From contig NZ_JACSCH020000021.1 in NCBI RefSeq assembly GCF_014451325.2, positions 20,377-84,376 on the forward strand: 64,000 nt of DNA, read 5' to 3'. The first letter of the stretch is position 1. Every line of letters starts with the position of its first letter. A program made the position numbers and the translations under genes. This DNA comes from Streptomyces sp. CB02980 (lineage in GTDB: Bacteria; Actinomycetota; Actinomycetes; Streptomycetales; Streptomycetaceae). Shown one piece after another: positions 25,787 through 35,679 of this stretch. The notes under the pieces were generated by a model, which searched no databases, was not told the origin of the DNA, and saw only the letters and a list, made by a program, of their open reading frames with translations.

Positions 25787-26120
25787 CTGTATGGTTGAGC
25801 GCGGTAGAGTTGGGGAAGTCCCCTCCGCTGCTCATGCCAGGCGCATATGAGAATGCGTCCCCGCACGACAAGAAGCAGCCAAAGTGTGTGCGCGTTGTGT
25901 ACCTTCTGCGCGCTTTGCCGGGCCCGACTTGCCCGTTAATTCAAGGGAATCTCCCCAATTCGCCTTTCCGTGGCGCCCAGAATTCTCGCTCGATTGACCT
26001 GTTGCAGAGGGCAGTTGGGCAGATACATTCAGCCGCGGTCGACGCGTTCCGGCGCAGGGTCTGACCCGGGTTCCGCGAAGTGCGGGTCCCGCGCAAGGGC
26101 CAGTAATAGGGGAGTTAGGC
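25787..26120 (+). other. Long leader region of the cold-shock gene
   Basis: About 330 bases without a credible gene. The base composition is noticeably more AT-rich than the surroundings (for example around 25930-26010), which fits a long, structured 5' untranslated leader as often seen before csp genes. I cannot place the promoter with confidence. The ribosome-binding site is AGGGGAGTTAGGC just before the ATG. Confidence 0.4.
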
Positions 26121-26324
26121 ATGGCTCAGGGCACCGTCAAGTGGTTCAACGCGGAGAAGGGCTACGGCTTCATCGCGGTCGACGGTGGTGCGGATGTTTT
26201 CGTCCACTACAGCGCGATCCAGATGGATGGCTACCGCAGCCTCGAAGAGGGACAGCGAGTCGAGTTCGAGATCTCGCAGGGCCAGAAGGGTCCGCAGGCG
26301 GACATGGTCAAGCTCGCCGTCTGA
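26121..26324 (+). CDS. cspA: Cold-shock family RNA/DNA-binding protein
   Basis: A 67-residue cold-shock domain protein. GTVKWFNAEKGYGFI carries RNP1 (KGYGFIAV) and VFVHYSAI carries RNP2. It is a single OB fold that binds single-stranded nucleic acid and melts RNA structure. Length is normal. A good ribosome-binding site lies upstream and a strong hairpin downstream, so it is transcribed alone. Confidence 0.96.
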   Translation: MAQGTVKWFNAEKGYGFIAVDGGADVFVHYSAIQMDGYRSLEEGQRVEFEISQGQKGPQADMVKLAV

Positions 26325-26357
26325 GCGCGGCGCGATCGGCCACCGACGCAACGCCGT

Positions 26358-26395
26358 CGAGGGGTCCGCATCCCTGAGGGGATGCGGACCCCTCG
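26358..26395 (+). terminator. Hairpin terminator of the cold-shock gene
   Basis: A perfect 17-bp inverted repeat (26358-26374 with 26379-26395, loop of 4) begins 33 bases after the csp stop codon. Confidence 0.85.
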
Positions 26396-26410
26396 CGCGT
26401 TCCCGGCCCC

Positions 26411-26465
26411 GTTCCGAGCGCGTTCCGCACCAGTTCCGAGCCCGTTCCGCGTCTGTTCCGCGCCC
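26411..26465. repeat. Five 11-bp tandem repeats between csp and groEL2
   Basis: Five units starting GTTCCG follow one another at 26411, 26422, 26433, 26444 and 26455, each followed by five variable bases. The 11-bp period is about one DNA turn, so all units face the same side of the helix. They lie just upstream of the CIRCE-containing groEL2 promoter. Confidence 0.75.
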
Positions 26466-26518
26466 CTCTCGCGCCCCTCCCGCAACCCCTTGCCCCGCAT
26501 CCCGATCGTCGAGAGTCG

Positions 26519-26545
26519 CTTGCACTCTCCTAGGGCGAGTGCTAA
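26519..26545. promoter_or_regulatory. CIRCE element 1 (HrcA operator)
   Basis: CTTGCACTC, nine bases, GAGTGCTAA. The right half matches the CIRCE consensus exactly and the left half at seven of nine positions. Confidence 0.8.
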
Positions 26546-26554
26546 TCATTGGCG

Positions 26555-26581
26555 TTAGCACTCGGAAGGTGAGAGTGCTAC
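26555..26581. promoter_or_regulatory. CIRCE element 2 (HrcA operator)
   Basis: TTAGCACTC, nine bases, GAGTGCTAC: seventeen of eighteen arm positions match the consensus. It lies 36 bp after element 1, centre to centre, and about 130 bp before the groEL2 start. Repression by HrcA and release on heat shock follow from the family. Confidence 0.92.
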
Positions 26582-26711
26582 GAGGATCGGGCAGACGAGG
26601 CCGCCGGCCGGGTGGGGCAAGGAACCACGCGGAGCTGCGGAGGCCGTCCGTCGCGGGCGTCGGCGCGGTCCTGGAGCGTTATCCACCCCATGTCCGGGAG
26701 GACCACTTCAC

Positions 26712-28340
<1,629 letters not shown>

Positions 28341-28375
28341 TCCTCCGGGATCGGTGGTTCATCGCTGAACGCGAA

Positions 28376-28411
28376 CGAGGGCGGCACCCCCTGGTGGGGG
28401 TGCCGCCCTCG
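28376..28411 (+). terminator. groEL2 terminator
   Basis: A perfect 16-bp GC-rich inverted repeat (28376-28391 with 28396-28411) with a TGGT loop, 35 bases after the groEL2 stop. Confidence 0.9.
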
Positions 28412-28497
28412 GGCGTTTCCAGGCGGTCACTGCTGGAAGTGCTGGGCGGGGGCGGTGGGGAGATCCTGGAAGTGCCCCTTCGTGAAGGGAACGGACC

Positions 28498-28968
28498 ATG
28501 GTCACCCTCCTGACGACCCCGGCCGACCGCGAGCTGGTCATCACCCGCACCTTCGACGCCCCGCCGGCCAGGGTCTGGGAGGCGTGGACGGTTCCCGCGC
28601 ACGTACGGGAGTGGTACGGGGTGTCCGGGCTGACCACGACGGTCGTCGACATCGATCTGCGGGTGGGCGGCGCGTGGCGCTGGGGCCAGACCGCCCCGGA
28701 GGGGCAGCAGATCGTCTTCTCCGGCAGGTACGAGGACGTCGTCCCGGTCGAGCGGCTCGACTACACGGAGGTCTTCGAGCAGATGCCGGACGGGGACCCG
28801 GTCCGGGTCACGCTCACGTTCGACGCGACTCCGGACGGCGGCACGGCCCTGACCAGCACGTCCTTCTGGCCGTCGAACGAGATCAGGGACCAGTCGCTGG
28901 CGGCGGGCATGGAGGCGGGGGTACGGGAACAGTACGACCGGCTCGCGGAGCACCTGAAGTCGATGTGA
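28498..28968 (+). CDS. SRPBCC (AHSA1-like START superfamily) protein
   Basis: A 156-residue helix-grip protein. It opens with ELVITRTFDAPPARVWEAWT and continues with GGAWRWGQTAPEG and RLDYTEVFEQMP, the AHSA1 pattern. Members bind hydrophobic ligands or help Hsp90-type chaperones, but the ligand here is unknown. The ATG has GAAGGGA upstream. It stands alone between the groEL2 terminator and a convergent methyltransferase. Confidence 0.88.
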   Translation: MVTLLTTPADRELVITRTFDAPPARVWEAWTVPAHVREWYGVSGLTTTVVDIDLRVGGAWRWGQTAPEGQQIVFSGRYEDVVPVERLDYTEVFEQMPDGDPVRVTLTFDATPDGGTALTSTSFWPSNEIRDQSLAAGMEAGVREQYDRLAEHLKSM

Positions 28969-28986
28969 GGCCGGGGCCCCACCGCG

Positions 28987-29730
28987 TTACGGGCGCCGGA
29001 AGAGCGCTGTCCAGAGGAAGGCCTCGCCGAAGGCGGGGGAATCGGCGGTCTCGTCGTGCATACGACGGACCTCGACGTCGGTCAGGTCGGCGAAGATGCC
29101 GCGCAACGAGGCGTCCGTATAGGCGAGTCCGCCGTCCAGCCCGCCCTTCCGGTAGAACTCGGCGTCGGGCAGTTCGGAGCCCATGCCGCCCTCTCCGGCG
29201 GCGAACGCGGTGAGTGCGAGGTGTCCGCCGGGTGCGAGGACGCGGTCCAGGAGCGCGAGGTAGCTGATGCGGCGGTGCGGCGGCAGGTGGTGGAAGCAGC
29301 CGGAGTCGTAGACGAGGTCGTACGGGCCGTCCAGGGCAGCGGCGAAGGCGTCGCCGCACACGAACCGCACCGTCTCCGCCCCGGCCTCCGCGGCGCGTTC
29401 CTCCGCCCAGCGGATCGCGGTGGCGGAGAGGTCGACGGCGTCCACCTCGTACCCGAGCGACGCGAGATACAGGCTGTTCCGCCCGGGCCCGCACCCGAGG
29501 TCGAGGGCCCGGCCGCCCCCGGCCGGGAGCAGCCCCCGCTCGACGTACGAGACCAGGTTCTCGTCGGGCTTGGCGACGAAGAACGGCACGGGCTTGTCCC
29601 GGTCGGCGTAGAACCCGTCCCACCAGTCGGCGCCACCCTCCGTCCACCGGTCGGCGCCGGGCGCGAAGAGCCCGTCGAGCAGGGTCAGGACGTCGTCGAC
29701 GGTGCGGATGTCACGGTTGTTCAGGTCCAT
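28987..29730 (-). CDS. Class I SAM-dependent methyltransferase
   Basis: A 247-residue Rossmann methyltransferase. Motif I is ALDLGCGPGRNSLYLA, with VDAVDLSATAI after it and DLVYDSGCFHHLPPH as the post-motif region. The N-terminal WWDGFYADRDKPVPFF is typical of small-molecule methyltransferases of the TehB-like group. The substrate is unknown. It has no operon partner. Confidence 0.88.
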   Translation of the reverse strand: MDLNNRDIRTVDDVLTLLDGLFAPGADRWTEGGADWWDGFYADRDKPVPFFVAKPDENLVSYVERGLLPAGGGRALDLGCGPGRNSLYLASLGYEVDAVDLSATAIRWAEERAAEAGAETVRFVCGDAFAAALDGPYDLVYDSGCFHHLPPHRRISYLALLDRVLAPGGHLALTAFAAGEGGMGSELPDAEFYRKGGLDGGLAYTDASLRGIFADLTDVEVRRMHDETADSPAFGEAFLWTALFRRP

Positions 29731-30109
29731 CGGGATCCCCCTCCGAGTCGATCTCCAGGGTACGGGGTGGAGGGGTAAAAGCCCAGGTCAGGAGTGGTGT
29801 ACGGAGGTGTTCTGCGGGTGCTGGGCGGGCTGCGGCCCGGGGCGGAGTCCGGAGAGGTGGCGCCCGGGGCGCGGGCTCCCGGAAGGCGGCCTCCAGGGCC
29901 GGGAAGAGGGCTTTCCGGCCCTGGCGCAGGTGGGTTTCTGGCGCGTTCAATTCGCGTGAATGTACGATCCGGCTGCCGACAGGGGGGGGTCCCGCCGGCC
30001 CCGGCCCGCGCGGTCCACTCCGCCCTGTCCTGCCTGTCCTGCCTGACGTGCCGCCCCCTGTGTCGCTGCTGTCTGCATGCTTCACACCCGCACGAGGGGA
30101 CACACGTAC
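29731..30109. other. Intergenic region, no gene seen
   Basis: Roughly 380 bases between divergent genes. Open frames here lack codon bias, a start signal and family features. A run of eight G at about 29980 and a ribosome-binding site (GAGGGGA at 30094) for the FG-GAP gene are all I can point to; the promoters of both neighbours must lie here. Confidence 0.4.
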
Positions 30110-33100
30110 TTGTCCGTCCGAAGAGCCGTCGCGCTCGCACTGAGCGCGACCCTGGGCATCACCGGCCTGACGGCCGCCACCGCACCCGCCGCGACGGCTG
30201 GGACCACGTCCGACGTGCCGTACGAGGCCACGATCGCCGCGCCCACGGACCCCGCCGGAACGCCTGACACCTACTTCTGGGGGGTCGGCACAGGCGTCCA
30301 GCTGTCGCGCGACGGAGAGGCCGCGCACCCCTCCTGGCAGAGTCTGAAGGACGGGCGTGTCGCCCACGCTCCCCCCTGCTACTCGTCCGACCCCATCATC
30401 CGCGGCGACCGCGTGGCCTGCGTCTCGGACCTCGGGGACGAGGTGACCGTCCACGACTTCGTGAGCGGTGCCGCCTTCACCCGGACCTTCGGATCCGAGC
30501 AGCACCACCCCGGCCTCGCGGCGGACCGGCTGATCACCACCGGGTTCGGCGACGGCGGCGGGGTCGTGAACCTGCTGGGCTACGGCCCTGATGCCCCCGC
30601 CGACCTGGACGTGTCCGTGCCGGGTGCCGTCGAGGCGCCCTACGTCGTCGCCCACGACGACGCCGGCGCGCTCATCTCCTACACCGACGCCGCGTCCCGG
30701 CACACCGCGATGCTCGACTTCGCCACCGGCGCGCTCACGCCCGTGCCCGAGGGGCCGTTCGACCTGTTCGCATCCCGTGCGGTCCTCAGCGCCGACTGGA
30801 TCGTCCGGTACGACGCGTCGCGCACGGACCAGGCGTTCGTCGTCTCCCGCACGGACCATGGCGACCCGGGTACGACCGTGAAGCTGCCGAACGACAGCGC
30901 CGATGCCCAAGCGCGGATCGGCGTCGTCGGCGACTGGATCGTGGGCCACTACGACGAGCCGTCCGACCCGTACACGTTCACGACCGTCCCCGTCGTCGCC
31001 ACGCCCATCGCCGGGGGTGACACACGGGGCCTCGGCATCGTCGCCCGGTCGGGCGGGGGCGTCGGGACGGGTGCGGACGGCGCCCTGTACCTGCTGGGCG
31101 GCACCGACTCCGCCCACTGGGGCGTTCGACGCGTTTCCCCGGGAGCCGGCGGTGTCCCGGTCACCTCCCAGGCCCTGGCCACTCCTCCGACCATCTCGTA
31201 CACCGCTCTGACCACGGCCAACGGCCGGGTCGTCACGGAGACGCAGACGGACACCCCCCATACGCTCCGGGGATTCAACCTGCCCCTCACCGGCGCGCGT
31301 ACGCCGACGCAGGCCTGGACCTGCGAAGCGCTGTCCGGCACCGCCGCGAACTGCCCGTCGATCCTCAAGTCGTCGGGCTCCACGGGGGCGTGGTGGCACG
31401 ACACCGGGGACGGCCGCCTGGTCACCCTGGACACGGTGAGCCGCCCGGCGTCCGGCGGGCAGCCCTCGTGCTCCGACTGTGCAGTCCAGGCGCGTGTGAC
31501 CACACCCGGAGCCGCGGGAACCACGCGTACGGTCACGCTCGGCCACACGGGCAAGCTCAAGGCGGGCCAGCTCTACAGCACCTCCGGCCGCTACGTGCAC
31601 TTCCGCGGGAACACGGACTCCGGAGCGCGCTCGATCGTCGCGGACGTCGAGACGGGGCAGATCCTCCGGAACTCCGCCGCCGGCACCGGGCAGGCGCTGT
31701 GGGGAGGCCGGCTCTGGGCGGCGTCCGCGACGGACGACACCGTCTCCGCGATCGACCTGCGGACGGGCGCGACCGTCGAGACGCTCGACCTCGGGACGGA
31801 CTGCCGGTCCTCCTACCTCCAGGTCGTCGGCAGGTGGATCTACTCGCGCTGTTCCTCGACGTCGACGGACGCGGTGGTGTACGACCGCGAGAAGAAGGTC
31901 GCGGTCGACGTCTGGGTTCCTCGTCACACCGAGCCCAAGCTGGGTGACGGCTTCCTCGCCCACGCCTCCCACACCGAGTACGGGTACACCCTGGGGGTGA
32001 CCGACGTGCGCTCCGGTCGGCCGGAGGACCGTGAACTCGGCATCCTCGCCGGTTACGACGTCGAGGACGAGAGCAGGATCTGGGCGGTCGACCGTTTCGG
32101 CGGGGCCGTCGCGTTCGCCGACTCCCTGCGGAAGGTCCATGTCTCCGGACTCGGGGGTGCCACGGGCCGGCTGACCGCCATCGACTCCGACACCCCCGCC
32201 GCCGCCCTCAAGTCGGCGCCCTGGAAGCCCCGCTGGTGGCTGTCCAAGCCGGCCGCCTCGTGGTCTCTGACGCTCAGGAACAAGGCGACCGGCAAGGTCG
32301 TCCGGACCGTGGCCGGCGGCGAGGCCCGAGGCATCGTCGCGCCCGTCTGGGACGGCAAGGACGCGACCGGAAGGCTTGTCGCCAACGGGGCCCACACCTG
32401 GACGCTGACGGCGAAGCCCGCCGACGGGCAGGGCGCCGACCTCACGTCCTCCGGGAGCCTCTCGGTCTCCGGTGGCGCGGCCGTCCGGCGCGACCTCGCC
32501 GGGGACGACGGGTTCGGTGATCTGCTGGTGATGGACACGGCCGGGCTCGTGTCGATGTACCGGGGGACCGGTACGGGGGCGCTTTCCGCGCGGATCGCCG
32601 GTACGGGGGCGAAGTTCCCGACGTCGTCGGTGTTCGTGCCGACGGGTGATCTGAACGGTGACCGGTGCGCGGATGTGTACGTCCGTGTGGGGGACCAGCT
32701 GCGCGCGTACCGGCCCGGGTGCGGGAAGGTGGTCTCCGCCTCCTCGCCGTACACGCTGGTCGGGTCGGGCTGGGGACAGTACGACGTGCTGACGTCCCCG
32801 GGGGACGTGAACGGCGACGGTTTCGCCGATCTGGTCGTGCGTCAGGCGTCCACCGGCGATGTGTACTTCCACGCGGGTACGGCCGACCACCGGGTGAAGT
32901 CCCGGGTCCGGATCGGTGCCGACTGGAAGCTGTACAAGAGGCTTGCCGGCGCCGGTGACCTCAACGGCGACGGCCGCGGTGACCTGCTCGGCATCGACGC
33001 GGCGGGCGTGCTCTGGCGGTACTACGGCACCGCGACCGGCGGCGTCACCGCGCGTGTGAAGGTCGGCGGCGGCTGGGGCGGCTACGCGCTCGTCGGCGTC

Positions 33101-33250
33101 GGCGACCTCTCGGGCGACGGCCGCGCGGACCTGGTCGCCCGCGACACCGCCGGGAGGCTGTGGCGGTACAGCGGCACCGGGACCGGCGGGTACGGCGGGC
33201 GGGTGCTGATCGGTACGAGCGGCTGGAACGGCTTCAAGGGGTTGTACTGA
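30110..33250 (+). CDS. Secreted FG-GAP/VCBS repeat protein
   Basis: A 1,046-residue exported protein. A Sec signal (SVRRAVALALSATLGITG) ends near residue 32. The central 650 residues form a beta-propeller-like region, then an FlgD-type Ig segment follows (VAPVWDGKDATGRLVANGAH). The C-terminal 240 residues hold FG-GAP/VCBS repeats with calcium loops DLNGDRCAD, DVNGDGFAD, DLNGDGRGD and DLSGDGRAD. The TTG at 30110 is preferred because GAGGGGA lies nine bases upstream; the ATG at 30077 has no such site. No catalytic motif is seen, so ligand binding or adhesion outside the cell is inferred. Confidence 0.82.
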   Translation: MSVRRAVALALSATLGITGLTAATAPAATAGTTSDVPYEATIAAPTDPAGTPDTYFWGVGTGVQLSRDGEAAHPSWQSLKDGRVAHAPPCYSSDPIIRGDRVACVSDLGDEVTVHDFVSGAAFTRTFGSEQHHPGLAADRLITTGFGDGGGVVNLLGYGPDAPADLDVSVPGAVEAPYVVAHDDAGALISYTDAASRHTAMLDFATGALTPVPEGPFDLFASRAVLSADWIVRYDASRTDQAFVVSRTDHGDPGTTVKLPNDSADAQARIGVVGDWIVGHYDEPSDPYTFTTVPVVATPIAGGDTRGLGIVARSGGGVGTGADGALYLLGGTDSAHWGVRRVSPGAGGVPVTSQALATPPTISYTALTTANGRVVTETQTDTPHTLRGFNLPLTGARTPTQAWTCEALSGTAANCPSILKSSGSTGAWWHDTGDGRLVTLDTVSRPASGGQPSCSDCAVQARVTTPGAAGTTRTVTLGHTGKLKAGQLYSTSGRYVHFRGNTDSGARSIVADVETGQILRNSAAGTGQALWGGRLWAASATDDTVSAIDLRTGATVETLDLGTDCRSSYLQVVGRWIYSRCSSTSTDAVVYDREKKVAVDVWVPRHTEPKLGDGFLAHASHTEYGYTLGVTDVRSGRPEDRELGILAGYDVEDESRIWAVDRFGGAVAFADSLRKVHVSGLGGATGRLTAIDSDTPAAALKSAPWKPRWWLSKPAASWSLTLRNKATGKVVRTVAGGEARGIVAPVWDGKDATGRLVANGAHTWTLTAKPADGQGADLTSSGSLSVSGGAAVRRDLAGDDGFGDLLVMDTAGLVSMYRGTGTGALSARIAGTGAKFPTSSVFVPTGDLNGDRCADVYVRVGDQLRAYRPGCGKVVSASSPYTLVGSGWGQYDVLTSPGDVNGDGFADLVVRQASTGDVYFHAGTADHRVKSRVRIGADWKLYKRLAGAGDLNGDGRGDLLGIDAAGVLWRYYGTATGGVTARVKVGGGWGGYALVGVGDLSGDGRADLVARDTAGRLWRYSGTGTGGYGGRVLIGTSGWNGFKGLY

Positions 33251-33271
33251 CGCTCGCTCCACCCTTCCCGC

Positions 33272-33306
33272 CCCGAGGGCCCGGCCGCCACGGCCGGGCC
33301 CTCGGG
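33272..33306 (+). terminator. Terminator of the FG-GAP gene
   Basis: A perfect 15-bp GC-rich inverted repeat (33272-33286 with 33292-33306) about 20 bases after the stop. Confidence 0.88.
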
Positions 33307-33631
33307 CGTTCGCGCGGCGATCCGGGCGCGCGAAGGAAAGGCGCCAATCTGGCAGGTGCCCCGGGCTTACGCCAGGCCGAAAGCCCTCGGGTGTGAACCC
33401 GGGTGTATGGGTAGGGAACGGACGTTTCCGTCACGCTGTGCTGTCCGGTACGTGTCGCGTGCGATTGGCCGGACTGCTCCGTTGTCCCCGAGTCCGGCCA
33501 CCGCTAGTGCCATTGGCGGCCGGGGCCTCCGCTCCCCATCATCGTCCGGGGTGCGCCGCACCAGCCATCGGTGAGGCCTTCGAGGAGGCGACGACCGTGC
33601 AGACGACCGACGTGCCGGTGGTGGGGAACGG
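33307..33631 (+). other. Leader region before the radical SAM gene
   Basis: About 325 bases with no credible gene. Several short hairpins can be drawn (for example GGGCTT at about 33362 with AAGCCC at about 33382). The stretch may be a structured leader, but I could not match it to a known riboswitch class. GGTGGGGAACGG just before 33632 is the ribosome-binding site. Confidence 0.35.
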
Positions 33632-34909
33632 GTGACCGTCTTCACCGGTCACCGCCTCGCCCGACTCATCGCCGACCGCACCGGGCGGCCCGCCCTCGCG
33701 CACGACGCCGACGTCGTCGGCCGCGTGCTGCCGTTCAGGGTCGGTTCCCACGCCGCCGACGAGCTCATCGACTGGTCGCGCGCCCCCGACGACCCCCTCT
33801 ACCGGCTCCTCGTGCCCCACCGCGACCTGCTCGCCCCCGCGGACTTCGCCGCCGTCGAGCAGACCCTGCGGGACGGCGACCGGGACCGATTACGGCTCGT
33901 CGTCGACGGCCTGTGCGAACGACTCGACCCGCACCCGGCCGGCCGGGACGCCGAGGCCGTCCGGCACACCTACCCGGGCACCCTGCTCGTCGTCCCCGAC
34001 CGGCGCCGCACCTGCCCCACCCACTGCGCGTCCTGCTTCCGCCGGCCCCTGTACGCCGGGAACCCGGCGCCCGGACGGGCGCGGGGCGGGCCCGAGGCGA
34101 TGACGGCCCGCCTGGCCCGGCACCCGGAGATCACGGACGTCGTCCTCGACGGCGAGGACCCGCTCGCCATGAGGGCGGCGGACCTCGACGCGTACCTCTC
34201 ACCGCTCCTGGCCACTCCCCAGGTACGGACGATCCGCATCCGGACGAGGGCCGTGATCCACGCCCCGGAGCGCTTCCTCTCCGCAGCCGAGGACGCCGCC
34301 GCCGCCGACGCCGACGAACTCCTCCGCGTCCTCGAACGGGTCGTCGCGGCCGGCCGCCACCTCTCGCTGCTCCTCCACCTCACCCACCCCCGGGAGCTCG
34401 ATCCGGCACCGACCCGCCGGGCCGTCGCCCGCGTCCTCGCGACGGGAGCGGCGATACGCACCCAGGCCCCCGTCCTCCGGCGCGTCAACGACGACGCCGG
34501 AGTCTGGGCGCGCATGTGGCGGGAGCAGACCGCGCTCGGCCTCGTCCCGTACCGCATGCTCGTCGAGCGCGGCGCGGGCGCGCGCCGCTGCTTCGGCCTG
34601 CCGCTCGCCGAGGTTCTGGACGTCCACGCGGAGGCGGTACGGCAGCGGGCCCAGGCGCCTGTGGTCGGCGGCCCGGTGATGTCCACGGAGCTGGGTGCGC
34701 TCGCCGTGGACGGCGTGGTCCGGCTCGGGCAGGGCCCGGCCTTCGCCCTCCGCGTGCTCCGGGCCCGCGATGCCGCGCCGGCCGGCGCCGTGGCGTACGC
34801 CCGCTTCGACCCGGTGGCGAGGTGGTGGGACGAGCTGACCCCGTACGGGCCCCGGGACCGGATCCTGATCCCGGGGGAGCCGTTGACGGCGGCGGACGTG
34901 GTGGGCTGA
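33632..34909 (+). CDS. Radical SAM protein of the lysine 2,3-aminomutase (KamA) family, lacking lysine
   Basis: A 425-residue KamA-like protein. The [4Fe-4S] motif CPTHCASC places the cluster ligands at Cys128, Cys132 and Cys135 in the KamA spacing CX3CX2C, and VLDGEDPLAM corresponds to the family's GGDPL strand. The family fixes PLP on a C-terminal lysine, but this protein contains no lysine residue at all. It cannot form that internal aldimine, and the usual aminomutase reaction is therefore doubtful. The start is GTG at 33632. No operon partner is evident; the next gene is convergent. Confidence 0.85.
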   Translation: MTVFTGHRLARLIADRTGRPALAHDADVVGRVLPFRVGSHAADELIDWSRAPDDPLYRLLVPHRDLLAPADFAAVEQTLRDGDRDRLRLVVDGLCERLDPHPAGRDAEAVRHTYPGTLLVVPDRRRTCPTHCASCFRRPLYAGNPAPGRARGGPEAMTARLARHPEITDVVLDGEDPLAMRAADLDAYLSPLLATPQVRTIRIRTRAVIHAPERFLSAAEDAAAADADELLRVLERVVAAGRHLSLLLHLTHPRELDPAPTRRAVARVLATGAAIRTQAPVLRRVNDDAGVWARMWREQTALGLVPYRMLVERGAGARRCFGLPLAEVLDVHAEAVRQRAQAPVVGGPVMSTELGALAVDGVVRLGQGPAFALRVLRARDAAPAGAVAYARFDPVARWWDELTPYGPRDRILIPGEPLTAADVVG

Positions 34910-34933
34910 ACCGTGTCGTCGTCTCCCGGGGCT

Positions 34934-35668
34934 TCAGGCCGCGGGCGGGGCGAGCAGTCCCGTGTCCTGCCCTGCGCGACGGAGCGAGTCCGTGACGAAG
35001 CCGTTCGCCTTCAGCTCCTCGACGGTGGATCGGAGGAAGGCGACGGTCTCGGGCGCGCGGCCGGCAGTTGTGCCGACCGCCTGCCGGATCTCCATGAACC
35101 GGCCCTCGATCAGCCGGACTTCGGGGTGCTCCTGTGCGTACGAGGTCATCGGCTGGCGGATGCCGGCGCCCACCTCGAGACCCTCGCCGCGGAAGGTGTC
35201 GACGCCCTCCGCACCGCGCACGACCGTCGCGTGCGCGAGGGACCGGGAGAGGAACAGGTCGTACGCGGAGCCCTGCTTGACGCCGATCCGGACGCCGGGC
35301 GCGTCGACGTCCTCGACGGTGGTGAGGCCGGAGTCGCGCGGGACGGCGTACACGCCCTCGATGACGACGTACGGGGCGGTGAACGCGACCTCCGTCTCCC
35401 GCGCCGGATCCACGGCGAGGAAGCAGAGGTCGGCCCGGCCGTCGGCCATCGCCTCGAAGGACTTCCGCGCCGCGTCGAAGCAGAGCAGCTCGACGGGAAG
35501 TCCGAGCCGTGCCCCGATCTCCCGCGCCAGATCGACGGTGATCCCGGACGGCGCCTCGGGGGTGCCCTGTGCGAGCACCGGGTTCCCGAGGTTGATGGAG
35601 GCCCGGAGGGTGCCGGTGGGGGCGAGGTCGGCGGCGAGGGCGGGGGCGGGGCTCGGCGTGTGCGTCAT
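34934..35668 (-). CDS. Family 3 solute-binding-like protein without signal peptide
   Basis: A 244-residue SBP_bac_3 domain protein of the amino-acid-binding type. TVDLAREIGARLGLPVELLC, ADLCFLAVDPARETEVAFT and GVRIGVKQGSAYDLFLSRSL are clear. The first 20 residues (MTHTPSPAPALAADLAPTG) carry neither a hydrophobic core nor a lipobox, so the product is probably cytoplasmic, and no permease or ATPase lies nearby. It starts 11 bases after the aldo/keto reductase stop and belongs to that operon. A cytosolic ligand sensor or enzyme of this fold is conceivable. Confidence 0.8.
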   Translation of the reverse strand: MTHTPSPAPALAADLAPTGTLRASINLGNPVLAQGTPEAPSGITVDLAREIGARLGLPVELLCFDAARKSFEAMADGRADLCFLAVDPARETEVAFTAPYVVIEGVYAVPRDSGLTTVEDVDAPGVRIGVKQGSAYDLFLSRSLAHATVVRGAEGVDTFRGEGLEVGAGIRQPMTSYAQEHPEVRLIEGRFMEIRQAVGTTAGRAPETVAFLRSTVEELKANGFVTDSLRRAGQDTGLLAPPAA

Positions 35669-35679
35669 GAAGGTGGAGT

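Noticed and set aside
29711..33262. An 1,183-codon minus-strand open frame opposite the FG-GAP gene.
   Set aside because: It is Val/Gly/Arg/Asp-rich with no domains, while the plus strand has a signal peptide and FG-GAP repeats with correct codon bias.
33360..33600. Possible cobalamin or cyclic di-AMP riboswitch before the radical SAM gene.
   Set aside because: Short hairpins exist, but none of the conserved core boxes of either class could be matched.
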